Assembly: GCA_963753685.1 (NCBI GenBank)
Contig: CAVWDE010000002.1
Location: 434,001 to 498,000 of the forward strand
Length of the DNA stretch: 64,000 nucleotides
Direction of reading: 5' to 3'
Source of the DNA: DATAOG01 sp963753685
Lineage (GTDB): Bacteria; Pseudomonadota; Alphaproteobacteria; Geminicoccales; Geminicoccaceae
In this document: piece after piece, positions 28,119-37,784 of the stretch
Numbering within the stretch: the first letter of the stretch is position 1
Layout of the letters: each line of letters begins with the position of its first letter
Translations under genes and position numbers: made by a program
Notes under the pieces: generated by a model
Databases searched by the model: none
What the model was told of the DNA's origin: nothing
What the model saw: the letters and a program-made list of their open reading frames with translations, nothing else

Positions 28119-29039
28119 TCACCGTTCGGGCAGCGGGATGAACTCGGGATCGTCCGGCACCGGCGCGAAGCGGCCGGCCTGCCAGTCGGCCTTGGCCTGC
28201 TCGATCCGGGCCTCGCTGCTGGCGACGAAGTTCCACCAGATGTAGCGCGGGCCGTCCATAGGCTCGCCGCCCAGGAGCATGAAGCGGGCGGGCGTCAGCG
28301 CCCGGATCGTGACCTGGTCGCGGGGGTGGAAGACCAGGAGCCGGCCGGCCTCGAAGCGGTCGCCCGCGATCTCGACGGTGCCGTCGACCAGATAGGCGCC
28401 GCGCTCCTCATGCGCCGCGTCGAGCGGCAGGGAGGCGCCCGGCTCGAGCGCGCAGTCGGCGTAGAACATCTCGGAGAAGGTCGCGACCGGTGCGTGCTGG
28501 CCGTAGAGCGCGCCCGCGATCAGGCGGACGTCCTTGCCCTCGCCCGAGATCAGCGGCAGCTCGGCCTTGGCATGGTGCGAGAAGCCGGGATCGCGCTCCT
28601 CGTCGCGCCTGGGCAGGGCGACCCAGGCCTGAATCCCGAACAGCTGGCCGTGGCCGTCGCGCAGAGCGGGCGGCGTGCGCTCGGAATGGGCGATGCCGCG
28701 GCCGGCGGTCATCCAGTTGACCTCGCCCGGGCGGATCGGCAGGTCGGTGCCGAGGCTGTCCTTGTGGGTGATCTCGCCGCGGAACAGGTAGGTCACGGTC
28801 GCCAGGCCGATGTGCGGGTGCGGCCGCACGTCCATGCCGCGCCCGAGCAGGAACTCGGCCGGCCCCATCTGATCGAAGAAGATGAAGGGCCCGATCATCT
28901 GCCGCTTGGTCGACGGCAGCGCGCGCCGGACCTCGAAATCGCCGAGGTCGCGCGCCCGCGGCAGGATCAGGGTCTCGATCGGGCTGCGCGTCTCCTGAAG
29001 GGTCTCGCATTTGGGATCCAGGGCGTTCGACCAGCTCAT
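28119..29039 (-). CDS. Pirin family protein
   Basis: Bicupin protein of 306 residues; some pirins are quercetinases, others regulators. The metal-site region of the first cupin reads VRPHPHIGLATVTYLFRGE, followed by HKDSLGTD and NWMTAGRGIAHSERTP; all these histidine positions match the family. The C-terminal pirin domain includes LLVFHPRDQVTIRA and ends FIPLPER. GCGGAGGTTGCC precedes ATG 29039. It lies downstream of a LysR regulator and two ring-cleavage dioxygenases, which suggests a role in aromatic or quinone metabolism. Confidence 0.9.
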   Translation of the reverse strand: MSWSNALDPKCETLQETRSPIETLILPRARDLGDFEVRRALPSTKRQMIGPFIFFDQMGPAEFLLGRGMDVRPHPHIGLATVTYLFRGEITHKDSLGTDLPIRPGEVNWMTAGRGIAHSERTPPALRDGHGQLFGIQAWVALPRRDEERDPGFSHHAKAELPLISGEGKDVRLIAGALYGQHAPVATFSEMFYADCALEPGASLPLDAAHEERGAYLVDGTVEIAGDRFEAGRLLVFHPRDQVTIRALTPARFMLLGGEPMDGPRYIWWNFVASSEARIEQAKADWQAGRFAPVPDDPEFIPLPER

Positions 29040-29104
29040 GGCAACCTCCGCTTGGTGGGCTCCGGGCCCCTCATGGTGTCGTCGCGTCCGGGCGGCCTGC
29101 CCGC

Positions 29105-30077
29105 TCAGGATGTCGCGCGCTCGGCATCGATGGCAAGGGCGGCGCGCTCGGTCTCCGGCGGCTGGCCGGCCGCGCCTTCGATGAGGCGCCGCTGCCTGGC
29201 GATCCCGGCCGCGAGGAAGTCGAGAAACACCCGCACCCGCGCCGCATGGCGCAGATCGGGGTGGGTGAGCAGCCAGAGGTCGGCCGCGAACTCGGGCTCG
29301 GGGGGCGCCAGGCGCACGAGCCCGAGCCGCTGATCGGCGATGAAGCAGGGCAGATGCCCGATGCCGGCACCGGCTTCGATCGCTTCCGCGAGCCCGAGCG
29401 GCGTATTGGCCTTGTACACGATGCGCTCCGGGGGCACGTGATCGCGCACGAAGCGCGCGGCCTTGAGCCCGGCGAGGTCGTCGCCGAGCGCGACCCAGCG
29501 CCGGGTCAGCAGGTCGGCCTGCGCAGGCGGCTCGAGCGCCGGAAAATCCTGAGCGCTGCCATAGAGCGCCCAGGCGATCCGCGCCACCCGCCGGCCGACC
29601 AGGGTCTCCGGCGGATGATCGCTGGCGCGCACCGCGACGTCCGCGTCGCGCTGCGAGAGGTTGAGCGCCTGGTTGCCGAGGACGACGTCGAGGCGGACGT
29701 CCGGGCATTGGCGCTGGAAGCGCGCGAACAGCGGCGTCAGCAGGTGGATCAGCAGCGTGTCGCTGGTCGTGACCCGAAGCTCGCCCGCCGGCAGGAGCTG
29801 GCGTCCCGCGAGCCGGCGGCTGAGCGCGCTGACGTCCTCCTCGATCCGCGCCGCGAGCGCCGCCATCTCCTCGCCGGCGCAGGTCAGCGCATAGCCGGTC
29901 CGATGGCGCTCGAACAGGGTCGTCCCCGAGCAGGCCCTCGAGCTGCCCCAGGCGGCGGAACACGGTCGAGTGGTTGACGCCCAGCCGCGCGGCCGCGCCG
30001 GCCAGACCCTTCGCATCCGCGATCGCCTTGACCAGCCGGATGTCGTCCCAGGCGGGCGTCTTCGAGGGGTCGGCCAT
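29105..30077 (-). pseudogene. LysR-type transcriptional regulator, frameshifted in this sequence
   Basis: The N-terminal winged helix starts MADPSKTPAWDDIRLVKAIA, with ARLGVNHSTVFRRLGQLEGL as recognition helix. After LLG the frame changes; the continuing text TLFERHRTGYALTCAGEEMA and the periplasmic-binding-like effector domain (GELRVTTSDTLLIHLLTPLF, NQALNLSQRDADVAVRASDH) lie in the neighbouring frame. Deleting one base from CCCC at 29924-29927 joins them. The repaired length is about 323 residues. As the downstream member of the dioxygenase/esterase group it probably controls that operon, perhaps in response to quinones (inference). Confidence 0.85.
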
Positions 30078-30108
30078 GGGCGCTGCGAGCCCCTGCCAAT
30101 CGCACTCC

Positions 30109-31053
30109 TCAGAGCGGCTTCAGGTTGGCCTCGATCGCCGCCCGGCGGGGCTCCAGGAAGGGCGGCAGCGACAGGCGCTGGCCGAGCGCCGCCAACGGCT
30201 CGTCGGCTGCGAAGCCCGGGCCTTCGGTCGCGATCTCGAACAGGATCCCGTTCGGCTCGCGGAAGTAGAGGCTCCGGAAATAGAAGCGGTCGACCGGGCC
30301 GCTGGATGGCATCCCCGCCTGCCGCAGCCGCTCCGCCCAGGCCGCGTAGGCGGCATCCGGGGTGCGGAAGGCGACGTGATGGACGCCGCCGGCGCCGGGC
30401 GACACCGGAGGCAGCTTCGGCTCGACCGCGACATGCAGCTCGGCCGCGGCACCGCCCTCGCCCATCTGGTAGACGTGGGTCGTGGCGCCGGCGGAGCCTG
30501 GCGTCGGGTAGTCGCGCACCCGGGTCATCTCGAGCACGCTCGTCACCACGCGCTCGGTCGGCTCCAGGTCGGGCACGCTGAGCGTGATCGGCCCGAGCCC
30601 GCGGATCTGATGCTCGGCGGGCACGGGGCTTGGCGCCCAGGGATGGGCGGGTCCCGCGCCGCCGTCATCGACCAGGCTCAGGCGCTGGCCCTCCGGGTCC
30701 TCGAAGTCGAGCGTCCAGCGCCCGTCGCGCAGGGCGATCTCGCCGTGGTGGACGCCCTGGTCCGCGAAGCGCTGCCGCCACCAGGCGAGCGCCTCCTCGC
30801 CGGCGACGCGCAGGCCCGTGCGGCTGATGCTGTGGGTGCCCCGGCGCTCCCGTCCGACCGGCCAGTCGAAGAAGGTGATGTCGGTGCCGGGCGAGCCCAG
30901 GGCGTCGGCGTAGAACAGGTGATAGGCGCTGACGTCGTCCTGGTTCACGGTCTTCTTGACCAGCCGCATGCCGAGCGTCTGCGTGTAGAAGGCGTGGTTG
31001 CCGGACGCCTTCGCGGTCACCGCGGTCAGGTGGTGGATGCCAATCAGTTGCAT
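30109..31053 (-). CDS. Ring-cleaving dioxygenase-like VOC protein (MhqO/MhqA-type), copy B
   Basis: Two vicinal-oxygen-chelate domains in 314 residues. It opens QLIGIHHLTAVTAKASGNHA, with FYTQTLGMRLVKKTVNQDD; the second domain has GGVHHVAFRTPDAAYAAW and YFRSLYFREPNGILFEIATE. Metal ligands His (first and second VOC domains) and Glu (LFEIATE) are present. Proteins of this type are induced by methylhydroquinone and similar electrophiles in Bacillus (MhqA/E/O). The start overlaps the esterase stop by ten bases, so the two are translationally coupled. It is a paralogue of the protein at 31745-32677. Confidence 0.9.
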   Translation of the reverse strand: MQLIGIHHLTAVTAKASGNHAFYTQTLGMRLVKKTVNQDDVSAYHLFYADALGSPGTDITFFDWPVGRERRGTHSISRTGLRVAGEEALAWWRQRFADQGVHHGEIALRDGRWTLDFEDPEGQRLSLVDDGGAGPAHPWAPSPVPAEHQIRGLGPITLSVPDLEPTERVVTSVLEMTRVRDYPTPGSAGATTHVYQMGEGGAAAELHVAVEPKLPPVSPGAGGVHHVAFRTPDAAYAAWAERLRQAGMPSSGPVDRFYFRSLYFREPNGILFEIATEGPGFAADEPLAALGQRLSLPPFLEPRRAAIEANLKPL

Positions 31054-31694
31054 GCTGCGATGTCCTTCTCGGCTGCGGCCGGGAGCTGGTCCAGCCACGC
31101 TTTGGTGGCGGCAAGGTCGGCCTGGGACAGGTTGTGCCCGCCCGGCAGGGTCTGGTGGCGGACGCTCGCGCCGGCGCTCGTGAGCAGGGCCGCGAGGCGG
31201 CGGGCGTTGTCCAGCGGCACGATCGGGTCGGCGGCGCCGGACAGGATCAGGACCGGCTTGCCGGAGAGCGCCGCCGCCGGCGGCTCGCTGAGGGGCACCA
31301 TCGCCCGCAGCAGCACAGCACCGGCCAGCGCCTCGGGGCGCAGCAGCAGCAGTGCTGCCGCGATATTGGCGCCGTTCGAGAAGCCGAGCGCCACGAATGC
31401 TGGCAGATCGTAGGCCGCGCGCGCCTCGGCGATGAAGTCCGCGAGTTCGCCCGCCCGGCGGCGCACGTCCGCCTCATCGAACACGCCCTCGGCCAGGCGG
31501 CGGAAGAAGCGCGGCATGCCGCCTTCCAGGACCTTGCCGCGCGGGGAGAGGAGAGCCGCCCCGGGCGCCACCGCGCGGCCGAGCGGGAGGAGGTCGTTCT
31601 CGTCGCCGCCGGTGCCGTGCAGGAGCAGAAGGCTTGGACCCCCGGGCAGGGTCGCGGGCTCGAAGCGATGCGTGAAGGACAGTGGCTTGGTCAT
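31044..31694 (-). CDS. Phospholipase/carboxylesterase family hydrolase (MhqD-like)
   Basis: Alpha/beta hydrolase of 216 residues. SLLLLHGTGGDENDLLPL holds the oxyanion region; the nucleophile is in VALGFSNGANIAAALL; the catalytic Asp is in SGAADPIVPLDNA and the His in LPGGHNLSQADL. In Bacillus a close family member (MhqD) is encoded with an Mhq dioxygenase, and the same pairing is seen here with dioxygenase-like genes on both sides. It starts 50 bases after the upstream dioxygenase. Confidence 0.88.
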   Translation of the reverse strand: MTKPLSFTHRFEPATLPGGPSLLLLHGTGGDENDLLPLGRAVAPGAALLSPRGKVLEGGMPRFFRRLAEGVFDEADVRRRAGELADFIAEARAAYDLPAFVALGFSNGANIAAALLLLRPEALAGAVLLRAMVPLSEPPAAALSGKPVLILSGAADPIVPLDNARRLAALLTSAGASVRHQTLPGGHNLSQADLAATKAWLDQLPAAAEKDIAACN

Positions 31695-31744
31695 GACATC
31701 CTCGTTGGGCAAGCTCGTCGGGACCGCGGGCGGGGCCCGCGATG

Positions 31745-32677
31745 TCAGGCGACCGCCGGCAGGACCGCCTCGATCCGCGGGCGCTCGGGCTCCAGGAAGG
31801 CCGGCAGCTTCAGGGCCGCGCCCAGCTCGGTTGCCGGCTCGTCGACGGCGAACCCGGGCTGGTCGGTCGCGATCTCGAACAGGACGCCGCCCGGCTCCTG
31901 AAAGTAGACCGAGCGGAAATAGTTGCGATCCCTCTGCGCGGTCGTGCGGATGCCATGGTGGTCGGCGAGCCTCTGCACCATCAGGGCCTGCGCGGCGTCA
32001 TCCTCGGCGCGGAAGGCGATATGGTGGACCGAGCCGCCGCCCGTCCGTCCGCGCGGAAAGCCGCCGACCGCGCGCAGATCGACGATGCCGCCGATCGCCG
32101 TGTCAAGGGACTGAAACCGGACCACCGAGCTTTCCTGCCCCACCTCCTGGAAGCCCAGGACGTCAGTCAGGATCGCGCCGGTCGGCGCTGCCTCCGGGAC
32201 CAGCAGGCTGACGCCGTGGAAGCCCCGGATCGCATGCTCGAGGGGGACCTCGCCGCCGCTCCAGGCGGGCTCGCTCTCGGCGCCGGGGACGGCGACCAGG
32301 GCAAGGCGCATGCCGTCCGGGTCGCGGAACGCCAGCACCGTCTCGCCGAAGCGCCTGGCCACCGCCTCGCGGCGCATGCCATGCTCGATCAGGCGATGGA
32401 TCCAGTAGCCGAAAGCACCCTCGGGCACCCGCAACGCGGTCTCCTGGGTTTCGCCGACCCCAAGTCGGCCGGGCACGGGGTTCTGCCACGGAAAGAACGT
32501 CAAGATCGTGCCGGGCCGTCCCACCTCGTCGCCGTAATACAGGTGGTAGGTGCCGGGGTCGTCGAAGTTGACGGTCTTCTTCACCAGCCGCAGCCCGAGC
32601 GTACGCGTGTAGAAATCGAGATTGCGACGCGCAAGCCCTGCGATCGCGGTCACGTGGTGGATGCCATTCTGGCGCAT
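31745..32677 (-). CDS. Ring-cleaving dioxygenase-like VOC protein (MhqO/MhqA-type), copy A
   Basis: Two-domain VOC protein of 310 residues. It begins MRQNGIHHVTAIAGLARRN, with DFYTRTLGLRLVKKTVNFDD; the second domain contains GGGSVHHIAFRAEDDAAQA and YFRSVYFQEPGGVLFEIATD. The same fold, lengths and ligand positions as the copy at 30109-31053 mark an ancient duplication, with clear divergence. First gene of the operon copy A, esterase, copy B, LysR, pirin. Its promoter region faces dps and contains three TTGCA-type dyads. Confidence 0.9.
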   Translation of the reverse strand: MRQNGIHHVTAIAGLARRNLDFYTRTLGLRLVKKTVNFDDPGTYHLYYGDEVGRPGTILTFFPWQNPVPGRLGVGETQETALRVPEGAFGYWIHRLIEHGMRREAVARRFGETVLAFRDPDGMRLALVAVPGAESEPAWSGGEVPLEHAIRGFHGVSLLVPEAAPTGAILTDVLGFQEVGQESSVVRFQSLDTAIGGIVDLRAVGGFPRGRTGGGSVHHIAFRAEDDAAQALMVQRLADHHGIRTTAQRDRNYFRSVYFQEPGGVLFEIATDQPGFAVDEPATELGAALKLPAFLEPERPRIEAVLPAVA

Positions 32678-32761
32678 GTTCGTCCTCCGTCGGGGTCACC
32701 GATCGCCCCTTGGTTGGACACAGAGGTAAGCACGCTTGCCCCGAACGGAAGCATCCGCATC

Positions 32762-32826
32762 TTGCATGGTTGCAAAGAACATATTGCATGTACCGCAAAT
32801 CGGCTGCTCTGGTGCAAGATTGCACC
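32762..32826. promoter_or_regulatory. Array of three TTGCA/TGCAA dyads between the dioxygenase operon and dps
   Basis: Dyad 1: TTGCA-TGGT-TGCAA (32762-32775). Dyad 2: ATTGC-N7-GCAAAT (32783-32800). Dyad 3: GGTGCAA-GA-TTGCACC (32811-32826), a perfect 7-bp repeat. Centre spacings are about 23 and 27 bases. This looks like a multi-site operator for the divergent promoters; the LysR protein of the operon is one candidate binder. Confidence 0.55.
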
Positions 32827-32981
32827 CGGTCCCGGCAACGCGGTTCAGCCAGGGGGCCATGCGGCGCCGTATCGCCATCGCCGGAGCGGCGACCCGTGCT
32901 AACTGTCCCTGCGAGCGACCCATCACGCTTCGGCCGTTGCCTCGGCCGCCCATGTTTTCGCGTCCTGAACGGGAGGGAGAG

Positions 32982-33464
32982 ATGTACACGACCCACAACA
33001 GTCTGCCGGACAACGTCCGCAAGTCGGCGATCGGGCTGCTCCAGGCGCGGCTCGCCGACGCGGTCGATCTCAGCACCCAGACCAAGCAGGCCCATTGGAA
33101 TGTCAAGGGCCCGAGCTTCATCGCGCTGCACGAGCTGTTCGACAAGGTGGCGGCCGAGGTCCTGGACTATACCGACCTGATCGCGGAGCGGCTCGTGACC
33201 CTGGGCGGGGTCGCGGAGGGGACCGCGGCGGTGGCGGCCGAGCGCTCGACGCTGCCCCGCTATCCGCTCGATCTGACCGAGGGCGCGCAGCACGTCGAGG
33301 CGCTGGCGAGCGCGCTCGCGACCTTCGGCAAGACGGTGCGCGGGAACATCGACCAGGCCGCCGAGATGGGCGATCAGGATACCGCCGACATCTTCACCGA
33401 GGTCTCGCGCGGCATCGACAAGAACGTCTGGTTCGTCGAGGCCCATATCCAGGCCAGCCGCTAG
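32982..33464 (+). CDS. dps: Dps family ferritin-like DNA-binding/iron storage protein
   Basis: A 160-residue Dps that oxidises and stores iron and protects DNA from oxidants. The inter-subunit ferroxidase ligands are visible: QTKQAHWNVKGPSFIALHEL (His), FDKVAAEVLDYTDLIAER (Asp and Glu), and C-terminal KNVWFVEAHIQA. The start at 32982 follows GGGAGGGAGAG directly; upstream in-frame starts lack a ribosome site. It is divergent from the dioxygenase/esterase operon, in keeping with a shared oxidative or electrophile stress response. Confidence 0.93.
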   Translation: MYTTHNSLPDNVRKSAIGLLQARLADAVDLSTQTKQAHWNVKGPSFIALHELFDKVAAEVLDYTDLIAERLVTLGGVAEGTAAVAAERSTLPRYPLDLTEGAQHVEALASALATFGKTVRGNIDQAAEMGDQDTADIFTEVSRGIDKNVWFVEAHIQASR

Positions 33465-33483
33465 GTCTCCGATCGATCGCCAA

Positions 33484-33516
33484 GGGTGAGGCGGGCAGGG
33501 GCATCCCGCCTCACCC
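33484..33516. terminator. Bidirectional hairpin between dps and the GH31 gene
   Basis: GGGTGAGGCGGG (33484-33495) and CCCGCCTCACCC (33505-33516) form a perfect 12-bp stem with a nine-base loop between convergent genes. It overlaps the stop codon of the GH31 gene. No long T-tract on either side. Confidence 0.6.
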
Positions 33517-35526
33517 CGCGGGCGGCTGGCCGGTGTGCTGGAGGGCCGGACCGAGCGGGATCTCGGCGTCCGCGCGGACGAAGACTGGGAAGCGCTCGAG
33601 CGGGCAGGTGAGAGCCAGCTCGCGGCCGCCTCTGAAGCTCTCGCCGGTCGTGAAGTCGCGCCAGCGCCCCCTGGGCAGCCGGATGCGGACCTGGCCGCCC
33701 GGCCGGAGGATCGGCGCCACCAGGAGGTCGGGGCCGAACATGTACTGGGTGTCGGGCAGCCAGCACTCGGGTTCCTCGGGAAAGGCGAGCGGCATCGCCC
33801 GCATCACCGGCATGCCGGTCGTCGCCGCCTCCTCGAGGCAGCGCTCGAGGTAGGGGATCAGCCGGTAGCGCACTTCCAGCCAGCTGCGGATGATGTCCTC
33901 GATCGCCTCGCCGAAGATCCAGGGCTCGCGCGGCCCGATGCCGTGAAAGCGCAGGTGCGAGGCGAACACGGCCGCCTGGGTCCAGCGCACGTACAGCTCG
34001 GCATCCGGCGGGCCGGCATAGAAGCCGCCGATGTCGGTGGCATAGCAGGCGCCGCCCGAGAGCCCGAACGACAGGCCGCCGCGGATGCTGCCAGCGAGCC
34101 CCTCCCAGTCCGACTGCGGGTCGCCGCCCCAGTGGGTCGGCCAGCGCTGGCAGCCCGCCCAGCCGCATCGTGCGAAGATGAAGCCATGGCCCTTGGCGCG
34201 CTGCGTCGCCTCGGCGACGCACTGCTGGTAGAGCAGCGGATAGACGTTGTGCAGCCGGCGGCCGCGATCGCCGTTCCAGGCGACGCAACCGTCCGGCACC
34301 TGCTCGCCGAAGTCGCATTTGATGACGTCGACGCCCAGCGCGAACAGGCGCGCGTGCTCATCCCGCCACCAGGCGTAGGCGTCGGGATGGGTGAAATCGA
34401 TCAGGCCGCTGTCCGGCAGTGCCACCAGGCGCCAGACGTGGCGCCAGGCGCGGCCCGTCTGCGGGTCCTTGAGCAGCCAGCCTTTGGCCTCGAACTCGGC
34501 GAACAGAGGCCCCTGGACGGCGACCAGCGGATATTCCCAGACGCAGACCTTGAAGCCGAGGTCGTGCAGCTCGTCGAGCACCGCTTTGGGGTCGGGATAG
34601 CGCGCGGGATCGAAGGCGAAGGTGAAGCGGGTGTCGGTCGCCTGCCAGGCGCGGCCGTCGAGGACGATCACGTCAGCCGGGATCCGGCGTTCGCGCAGCC
34701 GGCGGGCGGTTGTGAGGACCTCGGCGGCGTCCTGGTAGTAGGCGCGCGAGAACCAGGCGCCGAGGCTCCAGCGGGGCGGCCGGTGCGGCCGGCCGGTGAG
34801 CCAGCCGTAGCGTTCGAGAACGGTGGCCGGAGCATCGCCCGCGATCAGGAACAGATCGAGCGCTGCGTCCTCGACCATCAGGACATAGCTCCGGTGCGAC
34901 CAGCCGGGATGGCCGATCCCGTGGGTCACCGCGCCGGGGGTATGGACGAACAGGCCCCAGCCGCGCGGGCTCCAGGCGAAGGGTGCGTTCTTGTAGGAGG
35001 CTTCGGCGTTGACCCCGAGCGCGTCCTCGACCCGCGAGCGCAGCAGCTGGCCACGGTGATTGAGCGGCCCCCACTTCTCGCCGTGGCCGTAGACGGGCTC
35101 GCCGCTCGCGAGCGCCAGCGACACGATCCAGCCGTCGTCGGTGCGGGCGAACGGCGGTAGACGCGGTGCCCCGTTGAACACCGCGTCGGTGACCGGGCCG
35201 AGCAGCAGCTCGCCCGCGCGCCAGAGCTCGAGGCGAAGCGGCTGGCGATGGAGGCAAAGCCGGCAATCGCCGACGGCCAGAACCACGTCCTCGGCGGATT
35301 CGGTGACCGCAACCCCCGGCGGCGTGGGCTGTGCGCTCAGAATGCCATAGTCCGGCGCATGCAGCTCGCCGAGCGTCAGGCGAAAGATGTTGGACGCGAA
35401 CGCCGTGACCGTGAGCGGTCCCGCTTCGGTGGTCGCAACAACGCCGGCGGCGGTGCGCTCGACCCGGTCGAGCTCGCCGATCGGGACGAGCGTGGACCAG
35501 TCCGGATCGAGGGGTTCCAGGAGCAT
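33511..35526 (-). CDS. Glycoside hydrolase family 31 (alpha-xylosidase/alpha-glucosidase type)
   Basis: Retaining alpha-glycosidase of 671 residues. The N-terminal beta-sandwich is followed by PVYGHGEKWGPLNHRGQLL. The catalytic barrel has WSLGAWFSRAYYQD, the nucleophile Asp in VDVIKCDFGEQVPDG and the acid/base Asp in THWGGDPQSDWEGL; GGACYATDIGGFYAG follows. The CDFGEQVP form resembles alpha-xylosidases such as YicI. No signal peptide, so cytoplasmic. It starts 13 bases after the GH3 gene and forms an operon with it, which together would fit breakdown of xylo-gluco-oligosaccharides (inference). Confidence 0.9.
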   Translation of the reverse strand: MLLEPLDPDWSTLVPIGELDRVERTAAGVVATTEAGPLTVTAFASNIFRLTLGELHAPDYGILSAQPTPPGVAVTESAEDVVLAVGDCRLCLHRQPLRLELWRAGELLLGPVTDAVFNGAPRLPPFARTDDGWIVSLALASGEPVYGHGEKWGPLNHRGQLLRSRVEDALGVNAEASYKNAPFAWSPRGWGLFVHTPGAVTHGIGHPGWSHRSYVLMVEDAALDLFLIAGDAPATVLERYGWLTGRPHRPPRWSLGAWFSRAYYQDAAEVLTTARRLRERRIPADVIVLDGRAWQATDTRFTFAFDPARYPDPKAVLDELHDLGFKVCVWEYPLVAVQGPLFAEFEAKGWLLKDPQTGRAWRHVWRLVALPDSGLIDFTHPDAYAWWRDEHARLFALGVDVIKCDFGEQVPDGCVAWNGDRGRRLHNVYPLLYQQCVAEATQRAKGHGFIFARCGWAGCQRWPTHWGGDPQSDWEGLAGSIRGGLSFGLSGGACYATDIGGFYAGPPDAELYVRWTQAAVFASHLRFHGIGPREPWIFGEAIEDIIRSWLEVRYRLIPYLERCLEEAATTGMPVMRAMPLAFPEEPECWLPDTQYMFGPDLLVAPILRPGGQVRIRLPRGRWRDFTTGESFRGGRELALTCPLERFPVFVRADAEIPLGPALQHTGQPPAG

Positions 35527-35539
35527 CCGTGCCGCCGCC

Positions 35540-37737
35540 TCAGTCCGCGACCAGGCGGATGGTCGTCCGGACCAGGTCCTCGCGCCGGGCGCTGCGGCCG
35601 ACGAACACTTCGATCAGGCCGGATTCCAGCCGCGGTTCCAGGTCGGGGCCGAGAAAGGCGAGCTCGCGGGCGGCAAGGCTGAAGCGGGCGCTGCCCCGCT
35701 CGCCCGGGCCGAGGGTGATCTTGGCGAAGCCCTTCAGCTCGAGCAGCGGCCGGACGATGCTCGCGACCGGGTCGCGTATGAACAGGAAGAGCGTCTCCTC
35801 ACCCGCGACGCTGCCCTCGTTGACGACTTCGGCCTCGACGCTCAGCTCGCCCTCCGGCCGCAGCTCGGCCGGCTCGGCGCGGACGCTGGCGAGCGCGAAG
35901 CGGGTGTAGGACAGCCCGTGCCCGAACGGGAACAGGGGCTCGACCGGCAGATCGAGGTATTTGGCCGAATAGTGCACCGCCGGGTCGGCCGGACGACCGG
36001 TCGGGCGCTGGCCGTGGAAGATCGGGATCTGGCCGACATCGACCGGCCAGGAGACCGGCAGCCGGCCGCTCGGGTTGCAGCGGCCGCTCACCACGTCGCC
36101 CACCGCATGGCCCGCCTCGCTGCCGAGGAACCAGGTGGCGAGCACCGCGTCCGCCCGCTCGAACAGCCAGGGGACCATGAGCGGGCGGCCCGAGGACAGG
36201 AGCACGATCACCGGTCTGCCGAGATCGAACACCGCGTCCGCGAGCTCGCGCTGGCGTCCGGGCAGGTCCGGGCGCGCCCGGCTCGCGGCCTCGCCGCTCA
36301 TCTGCCGGGCTTCGCCGAGGCAGAGCAGGACCGCATCGGCCGCGCGCGCGAGCTCGAGCGCGCCCGCGAGGTCGGAGGGCGTATCCGCCTCGATCTCGAC
36401 GCCCTTGGCGTAGCCGATGTCGCTGGCGCGGGAAAGCCGCGCGCAGGCCGGCCAGCAGCGGCACCATGTCCTCGGCGCGCCCGGACATCGTCCAGGGCCC
36501 CAGCATCTCCTCCTGGGTGTCCGCGAGCGGACCGATGACCGCGAGGCGGCGCCCGTCCGCGAGCGGCAGCAACCCGGCGCGGTTGGTCAGGAGCACGACG
36601 CGCGCGGCAGGCGGCCTCGCGGGCGAGCGCCCGGTGCGCGCTCAGCTGCTCAGGCGTCGAGCCCTGCCCGGCGCCCCGTCGGTACGGATCATCGAACAGG
36701 CCGAGGCGCACCTTGAGCTCCAGAACCCGGCGCACGGCGGTGTCGATCTCGGCCATGCCGACAAGGCCGCGCTCGAGCGCTTCGGGGAGGCCGCGGGCGT
36801 AGGCATCGCCCATCAGATCGAGGTCGACGCCCGCCTTGAGCGCGAGGGCGGCTGCCTCGGCGAGGTCGGCCGCGACCCCGTGCACGATCAACTCGGCGAT
36901 CGCGCCGTAGTCGCTGACCATGACGCCCCCGAACCCCCAGCGCTCGCGCACCAGGGCGCAAAGGATCGCGGCATTGGCGGTCATCGGCACGCCCGCGAGA
37001 TCGGTGAAGGCCGGCATGATCGTGGCGACCCCGGCCTCGATCGCGGCCCGGAACGGCGGCAGGTAGATCTCGTGCAGCGAGCGCTCGGAGACGTCGACCG
37101 AGGCATATTCGCGGCCGGCCGTGACCGCACCGTAGCCGGCCAGATGCTTGGCCGAGGCCGCAAGGCTGTCGGCGGCCGCGAGGTCCTGGCCCTGCAAGCC
37201 CTTGATCTTAGCCTCGCCGAAGCGTGACGCGAGCCAGGGGTCCTCGCCCGGGCTCTCGGCGATCCGGCCCCAGCGCGGGTCGCGCGCCACGTCCAGCATC
37301 GGCGCGAAGGCGAGCGCGACGCCGTCGGCCGCGCCCTCGCGGGCGGCCGCGCGCGCCGTCCGCTGCCACAGGTCCGGATCGAATGCGGCCGCTTCGGCGA
37401 GCGGAATCGGGAAGACGGTGTGGTGGCCGTGGATGATGTCGAGGGCGAACAGCAGCGGGATCCGAAGGCGCGTCTCCTCGAGCGCGATTTTCTGCAGCGC
37501 GCGCGTCGCCTCCGGACCCCAGAGGTTCAAGACGGCACCGACCCGCCCGGCGCGGATCGCGTCCAGATAGTCGAGCGGCCCCTGCGGTCCGGTCACCGCC
37601 TGGCCCGCCGAGACCAGGGTCAGCTGGCCGATCTTCTCCACGAGCGTGAGCTCGGCGAGCAGCGCCTCGACCGGATTTTCCGAACTTGCTGCGGCCATCG
37701 TTCCCGCTTTCGCAGCCGGCGGGGAGCCGGAGGCCAT
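35540..37737 (-). pseudogene. Glycoside hydrolase family 3 beta-glucosidase, two frameshifts in this sequence
   Basis: The N-terminal barrel from ATG 37737 (or 37698) reads VEALLAELTLVEKIGQLTLV, IPLLFALDIIHGHHTVFPIP, ASAKHLAGYGAVTAGREY and the nucleophile Asp in GGVMVSDYGAIAEL. The second domain is split: LLTNRAGLLPLADGRRLAVI is in the next frame, then ASDIGYAKGVEIEAD, and the C-terminal fibronectin-like part (FPFGHGLSYTRFALASV, EEVLFLF-type strands) is in the third. Deleting the A at 36609 and one A of 36433-36435 yields one chain of about 730 residues. Both breaks are one-base insertions. Likely cytoplasmic, paired with the GH31 enzyme. Confidence 0.88.
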
Positions 37738-37784
37738 GAGGATAGCCGCGGCCCGCGCGGCTCGCCAGAGCGGACGGTCGGTGG

